The position numbers and the translations under genes are program-made. Of a stretch of 64,000 nt of DNA, positions 42,971 to 53,724 are shown piece by piece. Source of the DNA: Streptomyces violascens (GTDB lineage Bacteria > Actinomycetota > Actinomycetes > Streptomycetales > Streptomycetaceae); assembly GCF_014649955.1 (NCBI RefSeq), contig NZ_BMUA01000001.1, positions 1,031,105-1,095,104 on the forward strand, in the 5' to 3' direction. The notes below the pieces were generated by a model. The model saw only the letters and a program-made list of their open reading frames with translations, did not search any database and was not told where the DNA came from. Position 1 is the stretch's first letter. Each line of letters opens with the position of its first letter.

Positions 42971-42980
42971 CGATATATCG
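42971..42980. promoter_or_regulatory. PadR operator candidate CGATATATCG
   Basis: A perfect 10-bp AT-rich palindrome in a GC-rich genome. It overlaps TATCGT, which lies 17 nt from TTGTCA on the minus strand and would be the padR -10 box. Binding here would repress padR and could affect the divergent phzF. Confidence 0.6.
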
Positions 42981-43090
42981 GTGACAGTCGCTTGACAACC
43001 CCCTTCCGGACGAGGGCCGCCCCCGGAAGCGGTCCAGCCACCGCGAATTGGCCTTGGCCTGCGGGTTTTCCCGTCCCGTACGGTGCCGCC

Positions 43091-43906
43091 ATGCGCATTC
43101 GAATCGTCGACGCCTTCACCGACCGCCCCTTCGCCGGCAACCCCGCCGGCGTCCTGCTGCTCGACGCCTTCCCGGCGGACGACTGGCTCCAGGACGTGGC
43201 CCGCGAGGTCAACCACGCCGAGACCGCCTTCGCGCACCCCCTGCCGCCGGGCGGGGACGCGGACTGGGCGCTGCGCTGGTTCACCCCGGCCACCGAGGTC
43301 GACATGTGCGGCCACGCCACGCTGGCCACCGCGCACGTCCTGCACTCCACGGCAGCCGCGTCCGGGACGGTGCGGTTCGCCGCGCGCTGCGGCATCCTCA
43401 GGGCGACCGCCGCCGAGGACGGCACGATCACCCTGGACTTCCCAACGTCGCCTCTCAAGGAGGAGGCCGTCCCGGACGGCCTCGCCGAGGCGCTCGGCGC
43501 ACCGGTCGTCTCGGTCCACGACACCTCGGCCGACATCGGCGACCTTCTCGTGGAGCTGCCCGACGAGGCGGCCGTACGCGCGCTCGCGCCCGACGCCCGC
43601 GCGCTGGGGCGGCACTCCCGGCGCGGCATCATCGCGACGGCCGCGGCCGCGGACCCCTCCGCCGGATACGACTACGTCTCGCGCTGCTTCTTCCCCAACG
43701 TCGGCATCGACGAGGACCCGGTGACGGGCAGCGCCCACACCGCGCTCGCCCCGTTCTGGTCGGCGCGCCTGGGCCGCGCCGAGCTGACCGGCCTCCAGGC
43801 CTCGGCCCGCTCCGGCCTCGTCCGTACCGAGGTACGCGGCGAGCGCACCCTGCTCACCGGACGCGCGGTGACGGTCATTGACGGCGAGCTGCTGACCGCG
43901 CCCTAG
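43091..43906 (+). CDS. PhzF-family isomerase-like protein
   Basis: 271 residues with the duplicated diaminopimelate-epimerase-like fold. IVDAFTDRPFAGNPAGVLLL is the family start, NHAETAF contains the PhzF-type catalytic Glu, and DMCGHATLATAHVL and DEDPVTGSAHTAL are the two conserved core motifs. PhzF isomerises a phenazine intermediate, but there are no other phenazine genes here, so the substrate is unknown. TACGGT lies 6 nt before ATG, so the mRNA may be leaderless. Confidence 0.9.
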   Translation: MRIRIVDAFTDRPFAGNPAGVLLLDAFPADDWLQDVAREVNHAETAFAHPLPPGGDADWALRWFTPATEVDMCGHATLATAHVLHSTAAASGTVRFAARCGILRATAAEDGTITLDFPTSPLKEEAVPDGLAEALGAPVVSVHDTSADIGDLLVELPDEAAVRALAPDARALGRHSRRGIIATAAAADPSAGYDYVSRCFFPNVGIDEDPVTGSAHTALAPFWSARLGRAELTGLQASARSGLVRTEVRGERTLLTGRAVTVIDGELLTAP

Positions 43907-43973
43907 GGACACGGCTCACGACGCACCCCGGCGCCGCCTCAACAACGCGCCCCAGGGGGACGCCTCGAACGAC

Positions 43974-44008
43974 GTAAGGGGCATACGCAATAGACGTACG
44001 CCCCTTAC
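43974..44008. terminator. Bidirectional terminator between phzF-like and CPBP genes
   Basis: Fourteen-nt arms (GTAAGGGGCATACG and CGTACGCCCCTTAC) pair with one mismatch around a 7-nt loop. The element sits between two convergent genes. Confidence 0.7.
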
Positions 44009-44027
44009 TTCTCCCGCTCCCGACCGC

Positions 44028-44831
44028 TCACATCGTCGGCAGCCAGCTCACCTTCCCGGCGAGCAGCGCGTATCCGACGAAGGCCCCGACGTCGAGCAGC
44101 GCATGCGCCACCACGAGCGGGCCGACGCGCTGCCAGCGCCGGTAGAGCAGGACGAAGACCACGCCCATCACCATGTTGCCGATGAAGCCGCCGATGCCCT
44201 GGTAGAGGTGGTAGGAGCCACGGAGCACCGAGCTCGCGACGAGCGCGGCCATCGGTGTCCACCCCAACTGGCCGAGCCTGCGCAGCAGATACCCGACGAC
44301 GATCACTTCTTCGAGCACGGAGTTCTGCAGCGCCGAGAGAATGAGTACGGGGTACTTCCACCACACGTCGGGCAGCGACTCGGGGACGACGGTCAGATTG
44401 CCGCCCGCCGCCCGCGCCACCAGATAGAACGCGAGCCCAGCGCTGCCGATCCCGGCGGCGATCAGTACGCCCCGGCCGAGGTCGGACCAGGGCCGCATCC
44501 GGTCGAAGCCGATCACCCGCAGGCCACCGGTCCCCTCGCGGAGAAGCAGGTGCGCGACGAGCGCGACCGGCACGAGCGCCGTCGCGATGCCGAAGAGCTG
44601 CCAGGCGAGATCGAGCCACGGCCGCCCGGGAGCGTACGAGGTGTTGAGAGTGGCCGCCTGGTGCTTGAGGCCGCCCGGCTTGGTGAGCGAGCCGATGAAG
44701 CTGATCAGCGCCGACACCCCGCTCGCGCCGAGCGAGAGCGCGAGTACGAGCACGGTCTCGGACCGCAGGATCCGCGGTGAAGTCCCCTCTTCGGGAAGAG
44801 AATCAGCCACGCGCTCGGCCTCCACCTGCAC
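44028..44831 (-). CDS. CPBP-family intramembrane protease-like protein
   Basis: 267 residues with eight or so membrane helices. The CPBP/Abi motifs are SVLEEVIVVGYLLRRLG (Glu-Glu), YHLYQG with the conserved His, and VVAHALLDVGAF with the last His. The Arg normally following motif 1 (EExxxR) is Val here. Members resemble Rce1 prenyl-protein protease, but most bacterial ones have no known substrate. GTG 44831 has GGAGG 5 nt upstream. It is divergent from the vWA protein gene. Confidence 0.85.
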   Translation of the reverse strand: MQVEAERVADSLPEEGTSPRILRSETVLVLALSLGASGVSALISFIGSLTKPGGLKHQAATLNTSYAPGRPWLDLAWQLFGIATALVPVALVAHLLLREGTGGLRVIGFDRMRPWSDLGRGVLIAAGIGSAGLAFYLVARAAGGNLTVVPESLPDVWWKYPVLILSALQNSVLEEVIVVGYLLRRLGQLGWTPMAALVASSVLRGSYHLYQGIGGFIGNMVMGVVFVLLYRRWQRVGPLVVAHALLDVGAFVGYALLAGKVSWLPTM

Positions 44832-44995
44832 ACCTGCCTCCAGTTGACGAATCCCGTTCCATCCCCACCGCCGCCCCGCTAGGGTCTCGAAAGAAATTAC
44901 GAAGATCGCGCGCGACAGGCCGGGGGACGGGCGCCATTGCGATGGTGCGGTCTCCCTTTTTCCTTGTTCGGGATTCAAGGAGGGGCACCACCGCC

Positions 44996-46780
44996 ATGGG
45001 ACGTCACAGCTTGCCCGACGACGCCGCGACCGGGAGCACCGGGGAGGGCAGGGGCTCCGCGCGGCGGCGCACGGTCGCCCTCGCGACCGCTCTCGTCCTG
45101 GCCGTGGCCGGGGGCACGGCCATCGCCGTACAGCGCGGTCTGCTCACCTTCAGCCACTCCTGTGCCGCCTCCGCCGTGCGGCTGGATCTGGTCGCCTCCC
45201 CCGATGTGGCGCCCGCCGTGAAGGCCGTCGCGGACCGGGCCCGCAAGGAGAAGATCACTTCGGACGGCTCGTGCATGGACGTCCGGGTGACCGCCCGGGA
45301 CTCCTACGAGGTCGCGGCTTCGTTCACTTCAGGCGCCAAACCCGACTTCTCGGTGTGGATTCCCGACGCCTCGCTGTGGGTGGACCGGGCGAAGGACACC
45401 AGCGGGTCGGCCTCCGTCGTCACCGCGGGCCACGTCGCCGACTCGCCCGTCGCCCTCGCCGCGGTGCCGGCCGCCGCCAAGTCCCTCGGCTGGCCTCAAA
45501 GGACGTACACCTGGGCGGAGTTGACCGAGGCGGCCGCCCAGGACGGCAAGGTGCGCCTCGGCGCGGCCGATCCGGCGCACAGCGCGGCCGGGCTGCTCGC
45601 CCTGAGCAGTATCGGCAAGTCGGCGGCCGGCCAAGGACCCGATGGCAGCACCCGCACCGCGGCCCTCGCCAAGCTGCTCTCGCAGCGGGTCTCCGCCAGC
45701 GACGGGCAGGTGGCAGGCACCCTCGCCCGCGACAGCTCGGCGGCCGAGACCGGCGATGCGCGCCGCAACCAGGCGGTGGTCCTGTCCGAGCAGGCGGCCT
45801 TCGCCTACAACGCCTCGCACGGCGCGGGTCAGGGGCTGCGGCTCTTCTACCCCAAGGACGGCGCCGCCCAGCTCGACTATCCGTACACGATGGTGCGCGA
45901 GGCGGGCATGAGCACCGATGAGAGCCGGGCCGCGATGCGTTTCCTGACGCTGCTCGGCGACCCCGAGTCCGTCCGGGTCCTTGCCGGGCAGGGCTTCCGT
46001 ACGCCGGGCAAGCCCGCCGCCGGCCCGGTCGCCTCGGCCGCCGGGGGCAGTTCGCCGCAGCCGTACGCGAGCGCCACCGCCGACCCGCCGTCGGCCCAGG
46101 AGCTGCAGGACACGCTCGGCATGTGGACGATCACCGTGCAGAGCGCACGGCTGACGACGGTGGTGGACGCCTCGGGTTCGATGGCGGCCACGGTGCCCGG
46201 CTCGGGCGGGCAATCGCGCATGGAGGTCACCAAGGCCTCGCTGATCCAGGCACTTACGCAGTTCACGCCCGAGGACGAGATCGGGCTGTGGGACTTCTCC
46301 ACGCACCTCGACGGCTCACGCGACTACCGCCGCCTGGTGCCGACCGCCCGGCTCGGCGACCCGGCGGCCGGCGGCCGCACCCAGCGCGACAGGCTGTCGG
46401 CGGCGTTCGCCGCACTGCAGCCGGTGCCGGGTGGCGCGACCGGGCTCTTCGACACGACGCTGGCCGCGTACAAGGAGGCGACCTCCACGTACGCGAGGGG
46501 CAAGTTCAACGCGGTGGTGCTGCTGACCGACGGCGCCAACGAGGACCCGGGCAGCATCTCGCGGGCCGACCTCGTCACGCAGTTGCAGAAGCTCACCGAT
46601 CCCTCGAAGCCGGTGCCGCTGATCGCCATCGCGGTCGGCCCGGACGCCGACAGGGACGAGGTGCGGCAGATCGCGAAGGCGACCGGCGGCGCCGGGTACC
46701 AGGTGAACGACCCGGCCGACATCCAGGCCGTGATCCTCCAGGCGATCATGGCTCTGGGCCAGGCCCAGCACCGCGGTTAG
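44996..46780 (+). CDS. Membrane-anchored solute-binding/vWA fusion protein
   Basis: 594 residues. One membrane anchor lies at residues 25-45 (TVALATALVLAVAGGTAIAV). An extracytoplasmic solute-binding-like region follows (RLDLVASPDVAPAVKAVADR, then PDFSVWIPDASLWVDRA), and then a von Willebrand A domain with the MIDAS motif DASGS at about residue 391. vWA domains bind ligands through a metal ion. The combination suggests an envelope sensor or assembly factor. The role is unknown. AAGGAGG lies 12 nt before ATG 44996. Its stop overlaps that of the ligase on the other strand. Confidence 0.85.
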   Translation: MGRHSLPDDAATGSTGEGRGSARRRTVALATALVLAVAGGTAIAVQRGLLTFSHSCAASAVRLDLVASPDVAPAVKAVADRARKEKITSDGSCMDVRVTARDSYEVAASFTSGAKPDFSVWIPDASLWVDRAKDTSGSASVVTAGHVADSPVALAAVPAAAKSLGWPQRTYTWAELTEAAAQDGKVRLGAADPAHSAAGLLALSSIGKSAAGQGPDGSTRTAALAKLLSQRVSASDGQVAGTLARDSSAAETGDARRNQAVVLSEQAAFAYNASHGAGQGLRLFYPKDGAAQLDYPYTMVREAGMSTDESRAAMRFLTLLGDPESVRVLAGQGFRTPGKPAAGPVASAAGGSSPQPYASATADPPSAQELQDTLGMWTITVQSARLTTVVDASGSMAATVPGSGGQSRMEVTKASLIQALTQFTPEDEIGLWDFSTHLDGSRDYRRLVPTARLGDPAAGGRTQRDRLSAAFAALQPVPGGATGLFDTTLAAYKEATSTYARGKFNAVVLLTDGANEDPGSISRADLVTQLQKLTDPSKPVPLIAIAVGPDADRDEVRQIAKATGGAGYQVNDPADIQAVILQAIMALGQAQHRG

Positions 46781-48291
46781 CCCGTCGACCGGCCGGGAAA
46801 GGCGGTCGGCCAGGTGTGCACCGGCTCGCCCCCGAGCATCAGCTCCCGGTAGCGCCGAGTGGTGGCCGCGAGGGCTGCGTCCCGGTCCAGCCCGGCGGCC
46901 AGCGCCTGGTGGTAGGTGTCGACCTGCCAGGACGCCCCGTTCACGCGGCGCCGGCACCGCTCCTCGATGATGCCGAGGTAGTGCTCCCGGTCGGCCGGTT
47001 CCACCCCCCACGCGTCGAGGCCGGCCGCCGCAAGGGGCAGCAGCTCATCGCGTACGAGCTTGACCGCGGGCACCCGGGCGAGCCCGCCGCCGCGCCGCGG
47101 CACCGGCCAGAGCAGCTCGGCGTCGATGCCGTACCGGCACGCCGTGTCGAAGTTGGCGGCGGCCGACTCGAAGGGCAGCCGCGTCCACACCGGCCGGGAC
47201 TCCTCCGCGAGCGCCCGCACCAGGCCGTAGTAGAAGGCCGCGTTGGCCAGCACGTCAGTGACGGTGGGCCCGGCCGGGAGCACCCGGTTCTCCACCCTGA
47301 GGTGCGGCACGCCGTCGGCGATCCCGTACACCGGCCGGTTCCAGCGGTAGATCGTGCCGTTGTGCAGCACCAGTTCCTTGAGGCGCGGCACGCCGCCGTC
47401 CGCAATGACGCGCAGCGGCTCCTCCTCGTCGCAGATGGGAAGCAGCGGCGGGAAGAAGCGCAGGTTCTCCTCGAAGAGCTCGTACGCGGACGTCACCCAG
47501 CGCTCCCCGAACCAGGTGCGCGGGCGCACCCCTTGGGCGCGCAGCTCGGCCGGTCGGGTGTCCGTGGCCTGCTCGAACAGGGGCGGCCGCGACTCGCGCC
47601 ACAGCTCCCGCCCGAACAGGAAGGGCGCGTTGGCGCCGAGCACGATCTGCACCGCCGTGACCACCTGCGCCGCGTTCCACACCGCGGCGAACCGTGCGGG
47701 CGTCACCTGGAGATGCAACTGCACGGACGTGCAGGCCGCTTCGGGGGTGATCGAGGCGGATGAGCACACGAGCCGTTCCACCCCCTGGATGTCGAGGGTG
47801 AAATCCTCTCCGCGGGCCGCCACTATTTGATCGTTGAGCAGGGCGTAGCGATCGACGTCGGAAAGATTCCCGGGTACGAGATCGTCCTGGGTCAGGGTCG
47901 GCAGAATTCCGATCATGATGATTCCGGCGTCGACCTCGGCGGCTTTGCGATCGGCATACCCGAGCCCGGTCCTCAACTCCTCGGCGAGTTGATCGAATAC
48001 GCGGCCGCCCAGCCGGTGCGGAGCTATGTTCACTTCCAGGTTGAACATTCCGAGTTCGGTCTGGAAATCCCTGCTCGCGATGCGTTCGAGTACCTCGGCA
48101 TTCATCATGCGCGGCATACCGTCACGACCCGCGAGATTCAGTTCCAGCTCCAGCCCCATCATGTTCCTGGGGCGGTCGAACCGCTTCTGGGCCAGGAGCC
48201 TCCCGAGCCCCTCCAGGCACTGCTGTAGCTTGTCCCGGTAGCGGTGCCGATCGGACAGGTCGAATCCGCCTGCCACGACCTTCTCCCCCAT
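46777..48291 (-). CDS. GCS2-type glutamate-cysteine ligase family protein
   Basis: 504 residues related to gamma-glutamylcysteine ligase, family 2. The region GLELELNLAGRDGMPRMMN has the conserved Glu-x-Glu for metal and substrate, ELGMFNLEVNIAPHRLGG follows, and TSVQLHLQVTPARF is a core strand. Streptomyces make mycothiol, not glutathione, so the product may be a gamma-glutamyl compound such as an ergothioneine precursor, or another amine may be the acceptor. GGAGGG lies 8 nt before ATG 48291. The gene ends converge with the vWA gene by 4 nt. Confidence 0.8.
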   Translation of the reverse strand: MGEKVVAGGFDLSDRHRYRDKLQQCLEGLGRLLAQKRFDRPRNMMGLELELNLAGRDGMPRMMNAEVLERIASRDFQTELGMFNLEVNIAPHRLGGRVFDQLAEELRTGLGYADRKAAEVDAGIIMIGILPTLTQDDLVPGNLSDVDRYALLNDQIVAARGEDFTLDIQGVERLVCSSASITPEAACTSVQLHLQVTPARFAAVWNAAQVVTAVQIVLGANAPFLFGRELWRESRPPLFEQATDTRPAELRAQGVRPRTWFGERWVTSAYELFEENLRFFPPLLPICDEEEPLRVIADGGVPRLKELVLHNGTIYRWNRPVYGIADGVPHLRVENRVLPAGPTVTDVLANAAFYYGLVRALAEESRPVWTRLPFESAAANFDTACRYGIDAELLWPVPRRGGGLARVPAVKLVRDELLPLAAAGLDAWGVEPADREHYLGIIEERCRRRVNGASWQVDTYHQALAAGLDRDAALAATTRRYRELMLGGEPVHTWPTAFPGRSTG

Positions 48292-48779
48292 CGAAGGGTC
48301 CCTCCTCGAATGGGCAGCCAGCGACACCGGCCGCTCGCGTCACGGTCGATAATGCCCAGCCTTACTGATCCATAACGCCTGCGCGGGCAGCGCCGGAAGA
48401 GTAGTCTCACAAGCGGCGGCCTCCGGCACATTCAGCGGGCATACCGCAACGGGCAGTTACCACCGTCGCGGCAATGGTGAAAAACACCGACGAGATTCGG
48501 CCGACCCCCGGCGGGGCACCTTTCCAGGTGGGGGACTCGCCTACGACATTTCCTCGGGTAAACGGTCCGCACAGAAGGACCTGATACCGACTTGCGGGCA
48601 ATATCGACGACAGCTAGCCGAAACACTGCGTGAACACGTGTCGTATAAACTCCGCAAACGAGGCAGAGAGTTGGCGCCCCGGCCATCGATTGTCGGCCCC
48701 CCTCTGACCCCGCACCGCAGACAGCGCCGTCCGCACCGCCCACGCATCACCGTGTCTCCGAAGTGAGAGGCGACCCACC
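48292..48779. other. 488-nt intergenic region between the ligase and the 195-residue protein gene
   Basis: I see no convincing gene. The region is less GC-rich than its flanks. It contains ACACGTGT (a perfect 8-bp palindrome) beside CGTATAAACT near 48640-48660, which looks like a -10 region for the plus-strand gene. A possible 36-codon frame from ATG 48475 has no ribosome site. Confidence 0.45.
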
Positions 48780-49367
48780 ATGCCGCTGCATGTCCCCCCG
48801 GCCCCCGCGCCCGCCCTGCGCAGCGTCCTCGCGGCACTCGGTTCCCCCACCGCCGTCCGCGAGGCCCGCACCCCGGCCCTCCGCTCCGCCCCAGGTCCGC
48901 TCACCCCCGAACTCCCGCTCCCGCTCCACGTCCTGGACGGAATCACCCCGGGCGGCCGGACCCCGCGCACCCGCCTGGCCGGCTGGCGTTTCCTCATCAG
49001 CGACCCCGACCGCCCGGTCGCCGCCGCGGACACCCGGCTCACTCCGGACGGCTGGGCCTTCTCGCACTTCTTCGAGGGCCCCTACATCGCCTCGACCGCG
49101 CGCGCCCTGCGCCAGGCCGAACTGCTCACCACGCACTACCAGCCCCGGCTGCTCTCGGTCCCCGAGCTGTACATGCTCACGTTGTGGCTGCACGGCGCCA
49201 CCACCGTCGACGGAGCCTCCGGCACGCCCGCACCGCACGATCTGCTGGTGCCGCTCGCACCCGCCCCGCCCGGCATCTGCGCCCACCGCCCGCTGCGGGT
49301 CAGCGAACTGCTGCCGGTCCTGACCCTGCGTCTGGCTCCCGCGCCGCTGCTCGGCCAGCCCGTCTGA
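48780..49367 (+). CDS. Hypothetical protein of 195 residues
   Basis: A Pro/Ala/Leu-rich N-terminus (MPLHVPPAPAPALRSVLAAL) leads to a better-defined core: GWRFLISDPDRPVAAADTRL, then DGWAFSHFFEGPYIASTARA, then LSVPELYMLTLWLHG. No signal peptide or membrane helix is seen. The core reads like a conserved Streptomyces family, but I cannot name it. ATG 48780 follows GAGAGG by about 9 nt. A long untranslated region precedes it. Confidence 0.7.
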   Translation: MPLHVPPAPAPALRSVLAALGSPTAVREARTPALRSAPGPLTPELPLPLHVLDGITPGGRTPRTRLAGWRFLISDPDRPVAAADTRLTPDGWAFSHFFEGPYIASTARALRQAELLTTHYQPRLLSVPELYMLTLWLHGATTVDGASGTPAPHDLLVPLAPAPPGICAHRPLRVSELLPVLTLRLAPAPLLGQPV

Positions 49368-49393
49368 CCTCGCCTTCGGCGACGCGCGAAAAA

Positions 49394-49424
49394 GTGCCCC
49401 GCGACCGGTGTGGCCGCGGGGCAC
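49394..49424. terminator. 10-bp perfect hairpin after the 195-residue protein gene
   Basis: GTGCCCCGCG and CGCGGGGCAC pair perfectly with an 11-nt loop, 27 nt past the stop codon. The T-run lies on the minus strand side (TTTTT), so it can also stop transcripts coming from the right. Confidence 0.7.
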
Positions 49425-49640
49425 CGGTGTGTCTATGCTGCGTACGCGCCGCCTCCGCCAGACGGGCTAGTCCGGCCGGGCCACTGCGAACCATCCGAAA
49501 AGACAAGCCAGTTGAGCTGAACCGTCCGTGCGGGTGATACGTCATTAAGCAGTAGGAAGCGCTGCCGCGAAATCCCTGCGGATTGACGCCCGTGGGGCAA
49601 CACTGGGATCGGACCGACCGACTTACTACGGGGGGCGGCC

Positions 49641-49907
49641 ATGAACAACCAAGCATCGAGCCGCAGCACACTCACCACGACGCAGCGAAAGAACGCATCC
49701 ATGTGCCAGCACCAGCCAGCCTGCCCGACAGCCTTCTCCGCCGACCGGGAAGCCGCGAAGCCCGTGGCACACCACCCGGAGCAGGGCTGGAGCCTGCTGT
49801 GCAACGGTGTCCTGCTCTTCGAGGACACCGGTGAGCTGCTGCCGGACGGGCAGATCATCGCCCCGCACCGGTCGCTCACGGCCGAGCAGGTGGCGACCGC
49901 CGCCTAG
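49641..49907 (+). CDS. DUF5999 family protein
   Basis: 88 residues. The family core MCQHQPACPTAFSADREA, then GWSLLCNGVLLFEDTGELLP, then DGQIIAPHRSL is complete. Cys and His residues at the core start suggest metal binding, but this is not proven. GGGG-rich sequence lies about 8 nt before ATG 49641. ATG 49701, which begins exactly at the core, is the alternative start and gives the usual length of about 68. Function unknown. Confidence 0.8.
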   Translation: MNNQASSRSTLTTTQRKNASMCQHQPACPTAFSADREAAKPVAHHPEQGWSLLCNGVLLFEDTGELLPDGQIIAPHRSLTAEQVATAA

Positions 49908-49913
49908 CGCGGC

Positions 49914-49966
49914 CTCGTACGGACAGCTCTCGTACGGACGCATCCTGAGCGGACTCGTCCCGTACG
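49914..49966. repeat. Three CGTACGG copies
   Basis: CTCGTACGGAC occurs near 49915 and 49929, with a third CGTACGG near 49961, all in the gap after the DUF5999 gene. They could be slippage remnants or protein sites. Confidence 0.5.
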
Positions 49967-49973
49967 GAAACAC

Positions 49974-50010
49974 AAGGGCCGGCCCGGGGAGCACCCCCGA
50001 ACCGGCCCTT
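49974..50010. terminator. Bidirectional terminator between DUF5999 gene and gcvP
   Basis: AAGGGCCGG and CCGGCCCTT form a perfect 9-bp outer stem, with an inner CGGGG/CCCCG pairing. It lies 14 nt past the gcvP stop codon on the minus strand and after the DUF5999 gene on the plus strand. Confidence 0.75.
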
Positions 50011-50023
50011 ACGCATGTGTCGG

Positions 50024-52909
<2,886 letters not shown>

Positions 52910-52969
52910 TACGGAGGCCTCCTGGTCGCACGACCTGCGAGGGGCACCACGGCGCGGGTACCCGGACGG

Positions 52970-53205
52970 CCTCCCCCTCTGTCATCTCAACCTGAGAGCT
53001 TCACCGGGGCGCGTGGGGGCGACCCGGTTTTCACCGTCGGTGAGGAAAGGTTCCGCCCGGGCCGAAGTGCCCGCGCATCCCCCGTCCTGCTTTCCAGAGT
53101 GACCTCGTCCGTGCGGTCCGTGGGCCTGAGAGATTCCGGGGAGGAGTTGCTCCTTCGGCGCCCGCCGAGCACTCAAGGAGCACTTCGGAGGACTCTCCCG
53201 CGCGG
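52970..53205 (-). ncRNA. Tandem glycine riboswitch upstream of gcvP
   Basis: Read on the minus strand, the first aptamer starts GGGAGAGTCC near 53199, has GCCGAAGGAGCAA and the conserved AATCTCTCAGGC (53126-53137). The second, from about 53104, has CACCGACGGTGAAAACC and GCTCTCAGG (52991-53000), and ends TGACAGAGGGGGA near 52971. Two aptamers with a short linker match the cooperative glycine riboswitch class, which activates gcv genes when glycine is high. Confidence 0.9.
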
Positions 53206-53220
53206 GGTCAGCAGCCGTTT

Positions 53221-53346
53221 GCCAGCCTACCAGCGAGGTCCGAGACCGAATCTTTGTTCAACTGCTCAAGTGGCCAACACCCACGATGTGCACTTTCGTA
53301 GTGCTTATGGAGCAGTTGTAACCGGTTGCGACCAGTTGGAGGGACC
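53221..53346. promoter_or_regulatory. Divergent promoter region with nested inverted repeats
   Basis: Between the riboswitch and the PRC gene. CAACTGCTC (53259-53267) and GAGCAGTTG (53310-53318) are perfect 9-bp arms, and inside lies GCACT-TTCGT-AGTGC (53290-53304). On the minus strand TTGGCC and AAGATT are 17 nt apart and could drive gcvP. Confidence 0.5.
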
Positions 53347-53724
53347 GTGCAGACCGATATCGATCCGCGCAGCCTGATCGGCCGCAAGGCATACGACCGC
53401 AGTGGACGCAAGATCGGGACGGTGGACGAGGTCTACCTCGACGACGCGACCGGCGTACCGGAGTGGGCGGCGGTGCGGACCGGCCTGTTCAGCCGGGATG
53501 CCTTCGTCCCGCTCGAACCGAGCACCCTGGTCGACGAGGCGCTGCACGTCCCGTACGAGCGCGCCCTGATCAAGGACGCCCCCGACTTCGGCGTGGGCCG
53601 CCATCTCTCCCCGGAACAGGAGATCCAGCTCTACCACCACTACGGTCTGGACATCGCGGCCCCCGACCCCGGTCCGCCGCCCTCCGACCGCGACTTCGGC
53701 CGCCTCGCCAACGGAGACTCCTGA
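53347..53724 (+). CDS. PRC-barrel domain protein
   Basis: 125 residues. The PRC barrel fills the first 80: DPRSLIGRKAYDRSGRKIG, then TVDEVYLDDATGVPEWAAVR and DAFVPLEPSTLVDEALHVPY. A helical tail with HLSPEQEIQLYHHYGL follows. PRC-barrels occur in RimM and in photosynthetic reaction centres; stand-alone actinobacterial members are mostly uncharacterised. GGAGGG lies 4-5 nt before the GTG at 53347. The last 85 nt are antisense to the end of the DNA polymerase IV gene. Confidence 0.85.
   Translation: MQTDIDPRSLIGRKAYDRSGRKIGTVDEVYLDDATGVPEWAAVRTGLFSRDAFVPLEPSTLVDEALHVPYERALIKDAPDFGVGRHLSPEQEIQLYHHYGLDIAAPDPGPPPSDRDFGRLANGDS

Noticed and set aside
43091..43906. PhzF-like gene as evidence for a phenazine cluster
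   Set aside because: No other phenazine biosynthesis gene is near; PhzF-family proteins are widespread with other roles.
48475..48585. Possible 36-codon gene (MVKNTDEIRPTPGG...)
   Set aside because: No ribosome site or -10 box at the right distance, and third-position G/C is only moderate. It could be chance.
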